Made by a program: the position numbers and the translations under genes
Part shown: in pieces, positions 54,920 through 63,693 of the stretch
How the letters are laid out: each line of letters begins with the position of its first letter
Position numbering within the stretch: position 1 is the stretch's first letter
DNA from: Chloroflexota bacterium
Lineage (GTDB): Bacteria > Chloroflexota > Dehalococcoidia > Lucifugimonadales > Lucifugimonadaceae
Length of the DNA: 64,000 nucleotides
Assembly (NCBI GenBank): GCA_027624075.1
Contig: JAQBUH010000003.1
Coordinates: 62,001-126,000 of the forward strand
Direction: 5' to 3'
The notes under the pieces: generated by a model
Databases searched by the model: none
Told to the model about the DNA's origin: nothing
The model's input: only the letters and a program-made list of their open reading frames with translations

Positions 54920-56290
54920 ATGGCAGAGACCAGACCGTTCCGCGGCATTCGCTATACCCACGCGCCATCCGAAAAACCCGGCGGCGCGGGTGACCTTGCG
55001 CTCAATCTCTGCCCGCCGTTCGACGTGATCACCCAGGAGCTGCAGAAGGAGCTCTACGAGCGGTCTCCCTTCAACATCGTCCGGCTTGAGCTTGCGCGGC
55101 GGGGGCTTACTGAAGACCCTTATCTCTCCGCGGCTGAGACGCAGCGGGAGTGGATGGCGAGCGGCGTTCTGCGCCGGGATGAAGAGCCGTCTGTGTACGT
55201 GACCGAGGAGACCTTTGAGTTTGCGGGTCAGAGACTGGTGCGCGGCGGCGTAATAACAGCTGTCAGGCTGGAGGAGTACGACCGCGAAGTGGTGCTTCCT
55301 CACGAGAACACGCGTACGGAGTGGGTCAACGACCGTGTCAGGCTGATGGGCGCAGCGCAGGCGAACTACAGTCCGCTGTTGATGGTCTACCGCGACGATA
55401 TGCGTTCCACTGTTGGCGGCATAGTCCGGGCGGTGGCGGGCGGCCAGCCGACGTTGAGCGTCAAACCGCCGGACATGTCTGCGCTCCGCATGTGGCGGGT
55501 AACCGACCCCGGCACTCAGCAGGTCATCTCGGACTCACTTGCGGACTCGCAGCTCTTTATCGCTGACGGCCATCACCGCTACGAGGCGGCGCTACGATAC
55601 CGCTCGCTGATCCGCAGCGGCCGTGAAGTGGGACATAACGAATCGATCAACTACCGCATGGTGTTGCTGGTGTCTGTGGATGAGCCGGGCCTTATCACGC
55701 GTGGCTATCACCGGGCGATTGTGAAGCCGGCAGAGGACGAGCTGGGTGAACTGAAGCGGCTGCTGCGGACTCTGTTCAACCTGGAGCCGTGGAGCCCTCA
55801 GGCCGGCCCGGCCGCCAGATCGGCCGGTGGATCGTCTGCCAGCCGTCCCGGCGGCTCGTCCGGCGGTTCAACGAGAGAGATCGCGGTCGCCTTTGCAGAC
55901 GCGCTCGGCGGCAGGCGGGGTTCAGAGGTCGTGTTTGGCGTGATCGGCCTTGAGCCGGGCTCGTACCACATTGCGACTGCGAGAGACCTTGCGCCGGCGC
56001 GCGACCTGCTCGAAGACTCCGAGTACTCCCGGCTTCACGACCTGGTGATCAACCCTGCGATAGCCACACAGCGTCGGGACGGCGTGGTGGACGTTCAGCA
56101 CGACCTTGTGCGAGTGCTTGAAAGCGTTCAGAGCGGCGAGGCGGCCATCGCGTTTGCGATGCGCCCGGTCCCGATGCAGGAGTTCATCGGCATCGTGACG
56201 CGAGGCTGGCGGTTGCCACCGAAGGCCACCAACTTCTTCCCGAAGCCCTCGGCAGGCGCCGTGCTGCAGACTCTCGAAGGAGACCTCTAG
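54920..56290 (+). CDS. DUF1015 family protein
   Basis: A 456-residue cytosolic protein of the DUF1015 family. The opening RPFRGIRYTHAPS with LNLCPPFDVITQELQKEL and the signature FIADGHHRYEAALRYR identify it. SPFNIVRLEL and PHENTR are also family-typical. A Gly/Ser/Pro/Ala-rich linker (about 294-318) interrupts the domain. The biochemical role is not established as far as I know; the HHR motif suggests a nucleotide- or phosphate-handling role, as inference. It diverges from ligA and stands alone. Confidence 0.85.
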   Translation: MAETRPFRGIRYTHAPSEKPGGAGDLALNLCPPFDVITQELQKELYERSPFNIVRLELARRGLTEDPYLSAAETQREWMASGVLRRDEEPSVYVTEETFEFAGQRLVRGGVITAVRLEEYDREVVLPHENTRTEWVNDRVRLMGAAQANYSPLLMVYRDDMRSTVGGIVRAVAGGQPTLSVKPPDMSALRMWRVTDPGTQQVISDSLADSQLFIADGHHRYEAALRYRSLIRSGREVGHNESINYRMVLLVSVDEPGLITRGYHRAIVKPAEDELGELKRLLRTLFNLEPWSPQAGPAARSAGGSSASRPGGSSGGSTREIAVAFADALGGRRGSEVVFGVIGLEPGSYHIATARDLAPARDLLEDSEYSRLHDLVINPAIATQRRDGVVDVQHDLVRVLESVQSGEAAIAFAMRPVPMQEFIGIVTRGWRLPPKATNFFPKPSAGAVLQTLEGDL

Positions 56291-56339
56291 CCTGCAAGCG
56301 GCCGGATCACGTCGATCACCCCGGCAACCGGCGCTCTGT

Positions 56340-57440
56340 CTAACCCCGCATTGCGCGGATGGTCCGGCCCGCCGCCTCAAGCGCCTCGTCAATGTGCGCC
56401 GTCTCCACCCAGCCCATGTGGCCGATGCGGAAGATCTTACCGGTCAGGGATTTCTGTCCGCCGCCGAGGATCACGTTGAAGTCCTGCCTTACTCTGGCCA
56501 GGAACTCCTTGCCGTCAATCCCATCCGGCAGCCTGATGGCCGTGACGGTATCGGACGCGTAACGCTCCTCAGGGACCAGCTCAAGGCCCAGGGACCGTGC
56601 GCCGTCCCTCGTGTGAGATGCGATCTCGTGGTGTCTGTTGAACACGGTCTCGATGCCTTCCGCGACCATCGCCTCAAGCGACTTCTCGATGGCGAACATG
56701 GCTGGCAGACACGGCGTAAACGGCGGCTGGCCGATCTTCAGATAGTCCTCGTACTGCTGGATATCGTAGTAGTACTTTGGCGTCGTCGAGCGTTCGTGGG
56801 CGGCCCACGCCTTCTTGCTAAACGTGACCATCGAGATACCTGGAGGCGCAATCCACGACTTCTGCGACGCTGTCGCGACCACATCGATGCCCCAGGCGTC
56901 GACCGCTATCGCCATGCCGCCGGCGGAAGACACAGCATCGACCAGGATGAGAGCGTTTGACTCTTCATGGATGGCCTCGCATAGCTCCTGGAGCGGATTT
57001 GCGACGCCGGTCGAGCTCTCGTTGTGGGTCAGGATCACGGCCTTGCAGTCGCCCATCTTGCGCAGCGCCTCGCGCACCTTTCCCGGGTCCGCCGCGTGAC
57101 CCAGGTCGAAATCGAGCCTGGTGACATCGGCGCTGTACGCCTCGGCGATCTCCCTGAAACGGTCGCCGAACACACCGACCGAGATGGCCAGCACCCGGTC
57201 TCCAGGGGAGATGGTGTTCACCAGCGCCGTCTCCATGGCCCCGGTGCCGGAAGAGGTGATGAAGTAGGCGTCGTTGGTGGTCATGAACACGGTCCGCAGG
57301 TTCGCGGTCATGCGGTCCAGCATGTCCGCGTACTCGGGCCCGCGGTGGTTGATCATCTGGGAGCCGACGATCTCCAGCACGTCATCCGGGAGAGGGACCG
57401 GACCTGGGATGCGAAGGTTGGGCTGCTTGCCGTTTGTCAC
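56340..57440 (-). CDS. Class V aminotransferase (alanine/serine-glyoxylate type)
   Basis: A 366-residue PLP enzyme. LRIPGPVPLPDDVLEIVGSQM is the family opening and FITSSGTGAMETALVNTI binds phosphate. VDAVSSAGGMAIAVDAWGID precedes the PLP-Lys in ATASQKSWIAPPG. Likely substrates are serine or alanine with glyoxylate or pyruvate, a role in serine/glycine or photorespiration-like metabolism; phosphoserine is less likely from the motif. It is convergent with the DUF1015 gene and probably monocistronic. Confidence 0.88.
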   Translation of the reverse strand: MTNGKQPNLRIPGPVPLPDDVLEIVGSQMINHRGPEYADMLDRMTANLRTVFMTTNDAYFITSSGTGAMETALVNTISPGDRVLAISVGVFGDRFREIAEAYSADVTRLDFDLGHAADPGKVREALRKMGDCKAVILTHNESSTGVANPLQELCEAIHEESNALILVDAVSSAGGMAIAVDAWGIDVVATASQKSWIAPPGISMVTFSKKAWAAHERSTTPKYYYDIQQYEDYLKIGQPPFTPCLPAMFAIEKSLEAMVAEGIETVFNRHHEIASHTRDGARSLGLELVPEERYASDTVTAIRLPDGIDGKEFLARVRQDFNVILGGGQKSLTGKIFRIGHMGWVETAHIDEALEAAGRTIRAMRG

Positions 57441-57593
57441 TTGTGGAATCCTGATGGGGCAGGCCGTTAGGCGGCGTTAATTTCTGTTTCGATCACTAAT
57501 TGACGTTTGGGCCAGCGTGAATTTTACGCCGGGATCCCAGCGAGGTCGTCCCGGCGCCACGGCGATTTGTATTGAATTTCACAGAGCGGTGGC

Positions 57594-58961
57594 TCAGCGC
57601 TGGTCAGGCTCAAGCCAGATCAGGTCATGGCTCTTCTTGCCCCGCTGGACCACCATCACCTGGTTGTCGATGAAATCGGCGTCCGTGAGTGGACGCAGCG
57701 GGTCGGTCTCGACGTTGCCGTTGATCTTGATCGCGCCCTGGGCGACAAGCCGTCTCAACTCAGACGCGGAAGAGACCATGCCGCCGCCGTGCACAGTGAC
57801 GGCGCTGGCCAGCGTTATTCCATTGTGGAGATCGGCGGGGCGGACCATGCCGTGGCTTGCCTCGGTCAACGCGCCGCGCAGTTCCGTTGCCGAAAGTTTG
57901 CGGAGGTCGCCGGAAAAGAGAGCGTGCGTCACGCGCCGCGCTTCATCCAGTCCGCGGTCGCCATGCACAGCGCTGGTCATCTCCGCGGCCAGGGTCAACT
58001 GCGCCTCACGCTCACCCGGCGCCGTCTCTACCGCCTCCTGCAACGCTTCGATCCGCTCACGGCTGAGCATCGTGAAGAGCTTGAGGTACGGGACGGCGTC
58101 TGCGTCGGCAACGTTGAAGAAGAACTGGTACAGCCTGTACGGCGACGTCTGGTCGGGGTCGAGAGTCGGCGCTCCGCCAATACTCTTCCCGAACTTCTCG
58201 CCTGTTGATGTAGTGATCAACGGGTATGCGAGCGCGTGCGCGGGTAGTTCTGCTGGCTGCATTTTCGACGCGGTCCGCTGTTCCGAAGCCGATGCCGCCT
58301 GCTGGGCGCCGCCGTGGATGCGGCGGATCAGGTCGACACCGCCGAGGATGTTGCCCCACTGGTCCGAGCCGCCCATCTGGAACGTGCAGTTCTGCTCCTC
58401 GAAGAGGCGCAGGAAGTCGTAAGCCTGCAGGAGCTGGTAGCTGAACTCGGTGAATGAAATGCCGACATCCCGGTCCATCCTTGTCCGGACCGACTCACGG
58501 CTCAACATCGTGTTTACGGTGAAGTGCTTGCCAACATCACGCAGGAACTCGATCAGCGACACCTTCCTGAGCCAGTCTGCGTTGTTGATGACCTGTGCCC
58601 GGTTGGGGAGCGAGGGCGAAAAGTCCAGGAAGCTCTCAAGCTGGCGCTGGATCCCGGCGACGTTCTCATCGATCTGCTCAAGCGTGAGCAGCTGACGCTC
58701 TTCGCTGCGGCCGCTCGGGTCGCCGATCATTCCGGTCCCGCCGCCGACAATCGCTATCGGCGTGTGGCCGTGCCGCTGCATCCGCACGAGCCCCATGATC
58801 GGCACGAGGTTGCCGATGTGGAGGCTCTTGGCGGTTGGATCGAACCCGATGTAGCACGTGACCTTTTCGCGGCTCAGGACCTCCTGCGCTCCCGGAGTCG
58901 CCTCCGCAATTGCGTTGCGCCACTGCAGGTCTTCGTAGACGTTGTCGAAATCGTTGCTCAT
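57594..58961 (-). CDS. tyrS: Tyrosyl-tRNA synthetase
   Basis: A 455-residue class I synthetase. GFDPTAKSLHIGNLVPIMGL carries HIGH as HIGN, GEKFGKSIGG is the KMSKS loop, and a C-terminal S4 RNA-binding domain (SASELRRLVAQGAIKING) ends the protein. Within the core there is an insertion rich in Ala, Ser and Gln (HGGAQQAASASEQRTASKMQ). The start is ATG 58961, overlapping the ribF stop by 4 bp. No T-box was seen upstream, unlike trpS. Confidence 0.95.
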   Translation of the reverse strand: MSNDFDNVYEDLQWRNAIAEATPGAQEVLSREKVTCYIGFDPTAKSLHIGNLVPIMGLVRMQRHGHTPIAIVGGGTGMIGDPSGRSEERQLLTLEQIDENVAGIQRQLESFLDFSPSLPNRAQVINNADWLRKVSLIEFLRDVGKHFTVNTMLSRESVRTRMDRDVGISFTEFSYQLLQAYDFLRLFEEQNCTFQMGGSDQWGNILGGVDLIRRIHGGAQQAASASEQRTASKMQPAELPAHALAYPLITTSTGEKFGKSIGGAPTLDPDQTSPYRLYQFFFNVADADAVPYLKLFTMLSRERIEALQEAVETAPGEREAQLTLAAEMTSAVHGDRGLDEARRVTHALFSGDLRKLSATELRGALTEASHGMVRPADLHNGITLASAVTVHGGGMVSSASELRRLVAQGAIKINGNVETDPLRPLTDADFIDNQVMVVQRGKKSHDLIWLEPDQR

Positions 58962-59896
58962 ACCGCGCCGCTCAGTACTTCCCGTGTCTCAGAGACATCC
59001 CTGTTCATCTGGATAATAAGAGGCTCGACGCCATCGAACTTCACCTCGCCCCGCAGCCGCTCAACGAACTCCAACTCTACGTCATGTCCGTAGAGGTCAC
59101 CCTCGAAGTCAAGGATATACGCCTCAATCATCCGGGCGCCGCCGCCGAACGTCGGCCTCACGCCTATTGAGGTTGCGGCCATCCGGCGATCGCTGCAGAC
59201 GCTGGCGCCGATATTGATTACGGTCGCGTAGATCCCGTCGGCAGGCACGGCAAGGTTGCCTGCGGGCTTGATATTCGCCGTAGGAAACCCCAGCTCGCGT
59301 CCCCGCCGGTCGCCAGGCACAACCTTCCCGTCGATCCGGTACCGCCTGCCAAGCATGCCGGCCGCCGTCCTCACATCGCCCGCCGCGAGGGACCTGCGGA
59401 TGGCTGAGCTCGAGACCACTCCACTGGCATGCCGCTCTGCCTCGACCTGAAGGATGCGAATGCCGCGCTGTCCTGCAAGCGGCGTGAGCGACTCTGCGTC
59501 CATCCTGTCGTGTCCGAGCCGCGCTCCCGGACCTGTCACAAGCAGCCTCATATTTGCCGCACGTTTCAGCATGGCAAGGAACTCTGCCGCCGAGAGACGG
59601 CGCAGCGCGTCGTCGAACCTCACCTGCAATACCGAGTCGACGCCGGTCTCGGCGATCAACCTTGTCCGTTGCTCGAGAGTGGCCAGGTACGTTACCGGCG
59701 CGGAAGGGTCGATCACCGCCCGCGGCTGCCCCTTGAACGTGATGGCTATCGAAGCCAGGCCGGCCTGAGCCGCCTCAGCTTTGAGCGACCTGAGCAGACG
59801 CAGGTGGCCGATGTGGACGCCGTCGAAGGTGCCAACTGTGACGGCCGCCGGACGGTCCAGCTTGAGCCCGGAGAGTTTTTTTACGAGGTCGCTCAT
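58958..59896 (-). CDS. ribF: Bifunctional riboflavin kinase / FAD synthetase
   Basis: A 312-residue enzyme making FMN and then FAD. The N-terminal FAD synthetase domain has VGTFDGVHIGHLRLLRSLK with the nucleotidyl motif. Further along are RLGHDRMDAESL, VSSSAIRRSLAAGDV and RGRELGFPTANI. The C-terminal flavokinase domain has EAYILDFEGDLYGHDVELEF. It is transcribed into tyrS with a 4-bp overlap. It supplies cofactors for the many flavoenzymes in this window. Confidence 0.95.
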   Translation of the reverse strand: MSDLVKKLSGLKLDRPAAVTVGTFDGVHIGHLRLLRSLKAEAAQAGLASIAITFKGQPRAVIDPSAPVTYLATLEQRTRLIAETGVDSVLQVRFDDALRRLSAAEFLAMLKRAANMRLLVTGPGARLGHDRMDAESLTPLAGQRGIRILQVEAERHASGVVSSSAIRRSLAAGDVRTAAGMLGRRYRIDGKVVPGDRRGRELGFPTANIKPAGNLAVPADGIYATVINIGASVCSDRRMAATSIGVRPTFGGGARMIEAYILDFEGDLYGHDVELEFVERLRGEVKFDGVEPLIIQMNRDVSETREVLSGAV

Positions 59897-59939
59897 TCTG
59901 TTGCGGCGCGCCGTTGAGCCGGTTCCCAGCCGGTGAGGG

Positions 59940-61004
59940 CTATGCCAGCACCCCTGCTGGCGCCTTCAACTCTGAGCGTGCCTCTCTCACGAGGCGCTCC
60001 GTGGTCTCCCAGTCAACACATGCGTCCGTGATCGACACGCCGTACTCAAGCTTTGAGGCGTCGCCGTTCGCCTTCTGGCTACCTGCCTTCAGGTGGCTCT
60101 CCAGCATCATGCCAACAATGCCGCGGTTACCGCTCGTCCGCTGCTGCAGCACGTCCCGGAACACGACCGGCTGCCTGCGGTGGTCCTTCCCGGAGTTGGC
60201 GTGCGAGCAATCGACTACGATGTGCGGCTCGAAACCTGCCGCCTTCAGAATGCCTGTCGCCCGCGCAATTGCAGATGGGTCGTAGTTCGGCCCTGAGGTG
60301 CCGCCCCGGAGCACGACATGTCCTCCAGGATTGCCCCTGGTCTTCACTATCGACACCTTGCCGTCCTCTTCGACGGACAGGAATACGTGAGGCTCCTGTG
60401 CCGCCACCATGGCGTCGACTGCGATCTGTATCGAGCCGCCGGTGCCGTTCTTGTAGCCGATCGGCATGCTCATCCCTGACGCAAGTTGCCTGTGGGTCTG
60501 GCTCTCGACGGTGCGTGCGCCGATGGCTCCCCAGCACACGGCGTCTGCAAGGTACTGCGGCGTGATGGGGTCCAGCCACTCGGTGGCAGTCGGCAGGCCG
60601 AGCGCAAGGACGTCGAGCAGGAACTCGCGGGCCATTGTGAGACCGGTCGCAACGTCGAACGTGCCGTCCAGGTGCGGATCGTTGATGAGACCCTTCCAGC
60701 CAACCGTGGTGCGGGGCTTCTCGAAGTAGACGCGCAACACGATCAGCACAGAGTCCTTCACATCATCTGCGAGCTTCTTCAGCCGTTGGGCGTACTCCAG
60801 CCCGGCTTTCGTGTCGTGTATCGAGCACGGCCCGACGATTAGCAGGAACCGGTCGTCTTTTCCGGAGATCACGTCGAGTATCTCCTGGCGGCTATTTGCC
60901 ACCGTCTCCTCCATCCGGGGCGTTAGCGGAAGGCGTTCCAGGAACTGCTTCGGCGTTTCGAGATGGGTGATGCTTTCGATGTTCAGGTTTCTTATCTGTG
61001 GCAT
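59940..61004 (-). CDS. 3-deoxy-7-phosphoheptulonate synthase, class I
   Basis: A 354-residue DAHP synthase of the AroF/G/H type, the first step of the shikimate pathway (PEP plus erythrose-4-phosphate). LLIVGPCSIHDTKAGLEYA, RVYFEKPRTTVGWKGLINDP, TVESQTHRQLASGMSMPIGY, KNGTGGSI and VDCSHANSGKDHRRQ are all typical. Which aromatic amino acid inhibits it cannot be read here. It lies 310 bp after aroH on the same strand, supporting a shared aromatic role. Confidence 0.95.
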   Translation of the reverse strand: MPQIRNLNIESITHLETPKQFLERLPLTPRMEETVANSRQEILDVISGKDDRFLLIVGPCSIHDTKAGLEYAQRLKKLADDVKDSVLIVLRVYFEKPRTTVGWKGLINDPHLDGTFDVATGLTMAREFLLDVLALGLPTATEWLDPITPQYLADAVCWGAIGARTVESQTHRQLASGMSMPIGYKNGTGGSIQIAVDAMVAAQEPHVFLSVEEDGKVSIVKTRGNPGGHVVLRGGTSGPNYDPSAIARATGILKAAGFEPHIVVDCSHANSGKDHRRQPVVFRDVLQQRTSGNRGIVGMMLESHLKAGSQKANGDASKLEYGVSITDACVDWETTERLVREARSELKAPAGVLA

Positions 61005-61314
61005 GGCTCTGGCTCTCTGTTTACGGACGCATTGGCCCGTTTGGTTGCGGATCAGGTTAGTTCATGTGAGAGTCACCTGGCCGAAAAAAAACATGGCGCA
61101 AGTGAAGGAAGGGGCGGATTGAGGACACGAGATGCGGCGTTTAGCTGCGATACAGGTGCCCGCGCGTAAAGTGACCTGCATATGAATAGGCGGCGCTGAG
61201 AACAGCTACCGGCTCCGGCCGCGTGATATTAAAGACGCCAGCAGTCCGGGACAGCCGGCTTGCGATGAGGGACGGGATCTGTTGTGACTTGAGAGTAGTC
61301 ATTACTGCCCATTA
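61005..61314. other. Leader region between chorismate mutase and DAHP synthase genes
   Basis: 310 bp without a gene. On minus it ends with a run of eight T residues (61084-61091) about 80 bp before the DAHP synthase start, but I see no strong hairpin before it and no T-box motif. An attenuator or a promoter is possible, but neither is demonstrated. Confidence 0.4.
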
Positions 61315-61683
61315 CTACGCGGATGCAAGGTCTGTGCGGAGTTTAACCGCGTCTTTCAAGTATACGTGGTTTATATCGGCCTGCGCGCGGTCCGTGTTCC
61401 AGAACATAAGAATCCGGATGCAGCTAGATTGTGCTCCCGGCCTGTCAATCTCCACCCCGTTCAGCAACGGCACATACTTCCAGCCAAGCGCCTCCCTGGC
61501 CGCAACCGCTGGAAACTCAGCGACCAGGTCGGGGCTCGTCGTGAACTGCACAGCGGCCAGGTCCTCAGAGTCGATCTCGTTCCGTGCGAGCATCGCTCTA
61601 AGCAGTTCGGCTGTGGCGTCGATTATCGATTCCCGATCGTTGGTGTCGGCGGTAGTCGCGCCGCGCACGCCTCGTACCTTCAT
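61315..61683 (-). CDS. aroH: Monofunctional chorismate mutase (AroH type)
   Basis: A 122-residue enzyme converting chorismate to prephenate. It has VRGVRGATTADTNDRESIID, AVQFTTSPDLVAEFPAVAAR, LGWKYVPLLNGVEIDRPG, CIRILMFWNTD and HVYLKDAVKLR, which match the Bacillus AroH trimer family end to end. ATG 61683 (MKVRGVRG) gives the family length; an upstream ATG 61773 in frame overlaps the trpA stop and would add 30 unconserved residues. trpA is directly upstream on the same strand, so the Trp branch enzyme and this Tyr/Phe branch enzyme are co-transcribed. Confidence 0.9.
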   Translation of the reverse strand: MKVRGVRGATTADTNDRESIIDATAELLRAMLARNEIDSEDLAAVQFTTSPDLVAEFPAVAAREALGWKYVPLLNGVEIDRPGAQSSCIRILMFWNTDRAQADINHVYLKDAVKLRTDLASA

Positions 61684-61756
61684 CTTGCCTGTGTCTTCCC
61701 ACTTGACCCTGATTGGTTTCGGCCGGTCCGCCGCAGTGGCCACCTGCGGGGACGCG

Positions 61757-62578
61757 CTATTTTGCCACGACATTGCGGCGTGTGCCCGGCATGAGTGACG
61801 AGACGAAGCTGTGGGTGCGTTCGGCCGCCGTCTCCGGATCTCCGTCGGCGATGGCATTGATGAGAGCGCTGCCAACCGCGGCCCCGTCCGCGTATGTGGC
61901 GACCTGCGCGACGTGTTCGGCAGTCGAGACGCCGAAACCGACCGCGACCGGCAGGTCCGTCCTGGCCCGCACGCGTTTTACCAGTCCCGTCACCCGCTGG
62001 TCGACCTGCGTGCGTGCGCCTGTGACGCCCAGCACAGATACGCAGTACACGAAGCCTGAGGCGCGCCGGCATGCCGCGGCAATGCTTTCGTCCGTCGAGG
62101 TGAGAGCCATCAGCGGCGTCAGCGCAAGGCCATGGCGGTCGCACTCGTCCAGCAGCGGACCCGCCTCGGGGGTCGGCAGGTCCACAACGATGAGTCCGTC
62201 AGCCCCGGCGTCCGCAGCTGCGCGGCAGTACTCTGCCAGGCCGAACGCGAGTATTGAATTGTAGTAGCCCATCAGGATGATCGGCGCCTCAACTCCCTGG
62301 GAGCGCGCCTCGCGGACGGCGTCGAGGCATGTCTGCGGAGTGGTCCCGGCCATTAACGCCGCGTGGCTGGATTTCTGAATGGTGGGACCCTCCGCCAGCG
62401 GGTCGCTGAATGGCACTCCAAGCTCAATCACATCGGCCCCGGCGTCTGCGATAGCTTTCAGGATGGGCACTGTTGAGTTGAGGTCCGGGAAGCCGCTGGT
62501 GACGAACATCACCAGCGCCGAGCGGTTTGCGGACGCCGCCAGGGTGAAAGCCTGCCTGATCTTTTCCTTGCCGTTCAA
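61757..62578 (-). CDS. trpA: Tryptophan synthase alpha subunit
   Basis: A 273-residue TIM barrel cleaving indole-glycerol phosphate; it works with TrpB, whose gene is not in the window. ALVMFVTSGFPDL and IELGVPFSDPLAEGPTIQKS hold the active site. The general base Glu (Glu49 in enterics) is present, but the residue equal to catalytic Asp60 is Glu (LAEGP instead of LADGP). GFVYCVSVLGVTGAR and VAVGFGVSTAEH also fit. The start is TTG 62578 with AGAAG upstream. It is separated from trpS-E-G by some 57 kb. Confidence 0.95.
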   Translation of the reverse strand: MNGKEKIRQAFTLAASANRSALVMFVTSGFPDLNSTVPILKAIADAGADVIELGVPFSDPLAEGPTIQKSSHAALMAGTTPQTCLDAVREARSQGVEAPIILMGYYNSILAFGLAEYCRAAADAGADGLIVVDLPTPEAGPLLDECDRHGLALTPLMALTSTDESIAAACRRASGFVYCVSVLGVTGARTQVDQRVTGLVKRVRARTDLPVAVGFGVSTAEHVAQVATYADGAAVGSALINAIADGDPETAAERTHSFVSSLMPGTRRNVVAK

Positions 62579-62664
62579 GTTACTTCTTCTGAGCGCTATG
62601 GGTGGAGAGCCGGGTCACGCAGGAGCCAGACAGGACCGCTCGCTGCTCGCGCTTTCGGCGATAT

Positions 62665-63693
62665 TCAGCCGATATCTTGCCACACCACGACAAGCACAAG
62701 TGTGTTGTGGAGCGTGTGCGCGAATATGGCGGGCCAGATCGAGTGGGTCTTAAGGTACACCCAACCGAACGCCACTCCCAGCAAGAAAGTGGGGACATAG
62801 AGGCCGGGCAGGATGTGAAAGACGGCGAAGACGCCCGAGCTGATCACGATGGCAGGCCATGGTCCAAAGCGGTTGCGCAGTCCGCCGAGCAGGAAGCCGC
62901 GGAAGAATATCTCCTCGACCGCGGGCCCCCAGAGGCCGACAAGCAGCCATGCCACCGCAACGCTGCCGCCGGCTATCTCGAGCGCGGAAGTGGCGTTGTC
63001 CGGTGGCGCGAGCCTCTCGATTTCGGCTACGAGCAGACTCCAGACCACAACGGCGACGTATGCCGCCAGCCAGGCGCCCAGAGCCGTCAGATAGGCCGTT
63101 GGGCTTGCCGGCCGGACGAGGCCGAGGTCTCGCAGTGAGCGGCCGCGCTTGCGGCTGACATAGAGCCAGGCGGCGCCGAACGGGATGCCGGACAGGATGG
63201 CCGATTCGATGAAGTCAGGCGGAAGCCCGAGCAGGTTGGACTCGCCCGCCTCAGACAGGACGTGGACGAGCACGTTTGCTATGGCCGCGAGGCCAAGCAA
63301 GTTCAGGGTGGAGGCCTTTGGCAGCCGGGTCACCACAGCGGTCGTTACGACCAGGGCGAGTGAGACTGCCGCAATGGCGACCGGCCCGAACAAGGTTCCG
63401 GCATCGGCGTTTTCGGCGAGCAGGTCTGCGGACACACCTGCGAAGAGCACGAAGGCGATCGCGGCAATGCTAATGCCGATAGCGCCGATCAGGTCTCGGC
63501 CGCCCCATTTTTCAACGGGACCACCGGTCAGGAGGCCAGAGTCCCCGGAGTTCCCGGATCCCCCGGACTCATGCAATCCCGGCCGACGTGTGGGGCCGTC
63601 CTCTCTGGAGGAGGGTGGGCGATAGGATACGGGTGGCTTGTCGAACAGACCCTCGCTCAAAGCCCCGCCCGGCGGATCTGTTGTTTGCCGCAT
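62665..63693 (-). CDS. CPBP family intramembrane metalloprotease
   Basis: A 342-residue membrane protein. After a disordered, Pro/Gly/Ser-rich N-terminus (1-65) come about eight hydrophobic helices. The CPBP/Abi signature is EEIFFRGFLLGGLRN (EExxxR) with a later FAVFHILPG and HTLHNTLVL, the expected His ligands. It possibly processes prenylated or peptide substrates or acts in self-immunity, by family knowledge. ATG overlaps the upstream hydrolase stop by one base (TAATG). trpA follows 86 bp downstream. Confidence 0.88.
   Translation of the reverse strand: MRQTTDPPGGALSEGLFDKPPVSYRPPSSREDGPTRRPGLHESGGSGNSGDSGLLTGGPVEKWGGRDLIGAIGISIAAIAFVLFAGVSADLLAENADAGTLFGPVAIAAVSLALVVTTAVVTRLPKASTLNLLGLAAIANVLVHVLSEAGESNLLGLPPDFIESAILSGIPFGAAWLYVSRKRGRSLRDLGLVRPASPTAYLTALGAWLAAYVAVVVWSLLVAEIERLAPPDNATSALEIAGGSVAVAWLLVGLWGPAVEEIFFRGFLLGGLRNRFGPWPAIVISSGVFAVFHILPGLYVPTFLLGVAFGWVYLKTHSIWPAIFAHTLHNTLVLVVVWQDIG

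Noticed and set aside
61005..61314. Second T-box or attenuator before DAHP synthase
   Set aside because: A T run is present, but there is no T-box core sequence and no convincing hairpin.
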